From positions 1 to 50,129 of the forward strand of contig CADCNI010000014.1 of the NCBI GenBank assembly GCA_902802795.1: a DNA stretch of 50,129 bases. Reading direction: 5' to 3'. This DNA comes from an uncultured Ruminococcus sp. (GTDB lineage: Bacteria > Bacillota > Clostridia > Oscillospirales > Acutalibacteraceae). Below, one piece after another: positions 49,003 through 50,129 of this stretch. The notes beneath the pieces are model-generated. The model saw nothing but the letters and a program-made list of their open reading frames with translations, was not told where the DNA came from and ran no database searches. The position numbers and the translations under genes are program-made. How positions within the stretch are numbered: the stretch's first letter is position 1; each line of letters opens with the position of its first letter.

Positions 49003-50001
49003 CTACTCCACACGATATTGCAAAGATACCCCCTCTGCAGATACTGTGAGGAGCTTGCGGGAGACGGTCTTTATATCCGACATACCGGTAACACGGTCAC
49101 GCAGACCCACCTTATCCCCCAAGGGAAGATCAACGGTGGAGGAGTCAAAATTAAAATCAATCGTGTTTCGCACCGCATATTTCAACAGTTTCCGCTTGGC
49201 GCCCCTCATCAAGTCATCCTCATCCTCACAGTTTGGGTAATCGTAGATCAATTCCCGTTCCTGCCATCCTGAAGCCACGCCATCGGCGCTGGCGTTCTCC
49301 GTTACACTGCCGTCGGGCAATAGATACAGATGACGCACCATGCGTTCTTCCTGTTCCCCCCTGCCCAGCGCAATGATATGATTAAAGCGCGCCTCTCCCA
49401 GCATAGAAGTGTAGGAAAGGTCATAGTCCCCCGAAAACTCAATCTCGTCGCTGTGATCTGCCACGGTACGGGCGCAGAGCCATACCTTTCGGGCCTCTCT
49501 GTCGAGCGTCACTTCCAGTCGCAGACCATGATCGTTCAGCATATCAGCAATCCCCTCCAGCACCGTCTGAAAGCGGAATTTTCTGCCGCACTGCAATCCG
49601 CTGCTCTCCACCCGGTTTTCAAACAGTCCACCGAAACGGTCATTCACCAGCAATCCGATAACCGTGTTGATTTCACGCTCCCGCAGATCAAGATGACTGA
49701 GTCCTTCAGGCGGCATAATGACCTTGCGCGCCAGCATGCCCCGCCAGTTGACTCCACCGACTTTGATCACGCCGCTTTTGGAAATATGTTCTATTTTCTC
49801 GACGCAGCCACCCCATTCGGTATCGGGAAAATAGAGATAATCTCCCAGCGAAATACCGTACCGTACCAGGTCATCCGTAAGAATCTGCATCTCCCAGTCA
49901 TTTTCATCCGCGTCATCCGCCAAAGAAATAGCCCCGTCAAACCGGACAAAATCCACCACACCCAGTTCATTCCACTGCGAATCCGCATGTATCAAATCCA
50001 T
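49003..50001 (-). CDS. Siphovirus Gp37-like tail protein
   Basis: A 332-residue protein matching the siphovirus ReqiPepy6 Gp37-like family (PF14594): early MDLIHADSQWNELG, YLYFPDTEWGGCVEKIEH, VGGVNWRGMLARKVI, and a late LKYAVRNTIDFNFD and DLPLGDKVGLRDRVTG with the closing strand SLQYRVE. These proteins form part of the distal tail. GGAGGTGA lies 7 bases before ATG 50001. The upstream neighbours are outside the window. Confidence 0.8.
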   Translation of the reverse strand: MDLIHADSQWNELGVVDFVRFDGAISLADDADENDWEMQILTDDLVRYGISLGDYLYFPDTEWGGCVEKIEHISKSGVIKVGGVNWRGMLARKVIMPPEGLSHLDLREREINTVIGLLVNDRFGGLFENRVESSGLQCGRKFRFQTVLEGIADMLNDHGLRLEVTLDREARKVWLCARTVADHSDEIEFSGDYDLSYTSMLGEARFNHIIALGRGEQEERMVRHLYLLPDGSVTENASADGVASGWQERELIYDYPNCEDEDDLMRGAKRKLLKYAVRNTIDFNFDSSTVDLPLGDKVGLRDRVTGMSDIKTVSRKLLTVSAEGVSLQYRVE

Positions 50002-50129
50002 AGATTCACCTCCATATGAAATCAGATAATGGATAATCACTATCCACAACTTAAGGGTAAGAGCAAGAAGCACAAAAAAGAAATAAAATCTCGTACAAAA
50101 TACCACTTGACAAAATGAAAAAGCCCAAG
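50002..50129. other. AT-rich region upstream of the Gp37-like gene
   Basis: No gene is seen to the window end. It holds the ribosome site of the Gp37-like gene and the segment 50038-50057, which matches, inverted, 76-94 at the other end of the window with one mismatch and one extra base. Confidence 0.4.

Overview
The window looks like a chromosomal segment of a low-to-mid-GC Gram-positive anaerobe of the class Clostridia, most likely Oscillospirales/Ruminococcaceae. The basis is a PolC-type DNA polymerase III, the non-mevalonate genes dxr and ispG, a short-form HisG with HisZ, strong Shine-Dalgarno sequences before almost every gene, a Thr/Lys-rich linker of the kind seen in Ruminococcus surface proteins, and small palindromic repeats in intergenic DNA. 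This placement is inference; no rRNA is present. Nearly all genes are on the minus strand. The exceptions are mltG at the left edge, a radical SAM gene, two lipoprotein genes and a tRNA.

Layout, left to right. (1) 1-1300: the end of a palindromic repeat, then mltG behind a consensus promoter, closed by a bidirectional terminator. (2) 1301-13521: a histidine-biosynthesis block read leftward from a promoter and candidate operator before hisZ: hisZ, hisG, three non-his genes (unknown, GNAT, lipoprotein), hisD, a small inverted-repeat element, a Mbeg1-like hydrolase, hisC with its own extended -10, hisB, a small protein plus zeta-toxin-like kinase, a hisA-hisI fusion, an HD hydrolase and a polyprenyl-phosphate glycosyltransferase. 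No hisH, hisF or hisE is present. (3) 13605-27651: housekeeping genes in the order pyrH, frr, uppS, cdsA, dxr, rseP, (break), ispG, small membrane protein, polC. They cover UMP kinase, ribosome recycling, undecaprenyl and phospholipid precursors, isoprenoids, site-2 protease and replication. The break holds a radical SAM gene and a membrane protein. Related miniature inverted-repeat elements lie downstream of polC and of rseP. (4) 27842-30089: two lipoproteins, a decayed lipoprotein tail and a SUFU-domain protein. (5) 30125-42233: secD-secF, an aminotransferase, then an envelope/signalling group (alpha/beta hydrolase, NlpC/P60-peptidoglycan-binding protein, membrane protein, Ser/Thr kinase, FHA-ABC transporter, DegT-like protein).

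(6) 42348-50129: a tRNA-Pro(GGG) with promoter and terminator, followed by the tail/baseplate and lysis end of a prophage running off the right edge. In transcription order it has a Gp37-like tail protein, small tail proteins, a BppU-like/SGNH hydrolase, short accessory proteins, a DUF6273 protein, XkdX, and a single polypeptide joining a CHAP endolysin, a peptidoglycan-binding domain and a holin.

Most noteworthy: the HisA-HisI fusion together with the missing IGP synthase genes and the toxin-like pair in that slot; the endolysin-holin fusion; two families of small inverted-repeat elements; the translationally coupled FHA-ABC transporter and kinase; and a DegT-family protein that appears to lack the PLP lysine. 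All functional calls rest on motif recognition by eye; no database search was run.
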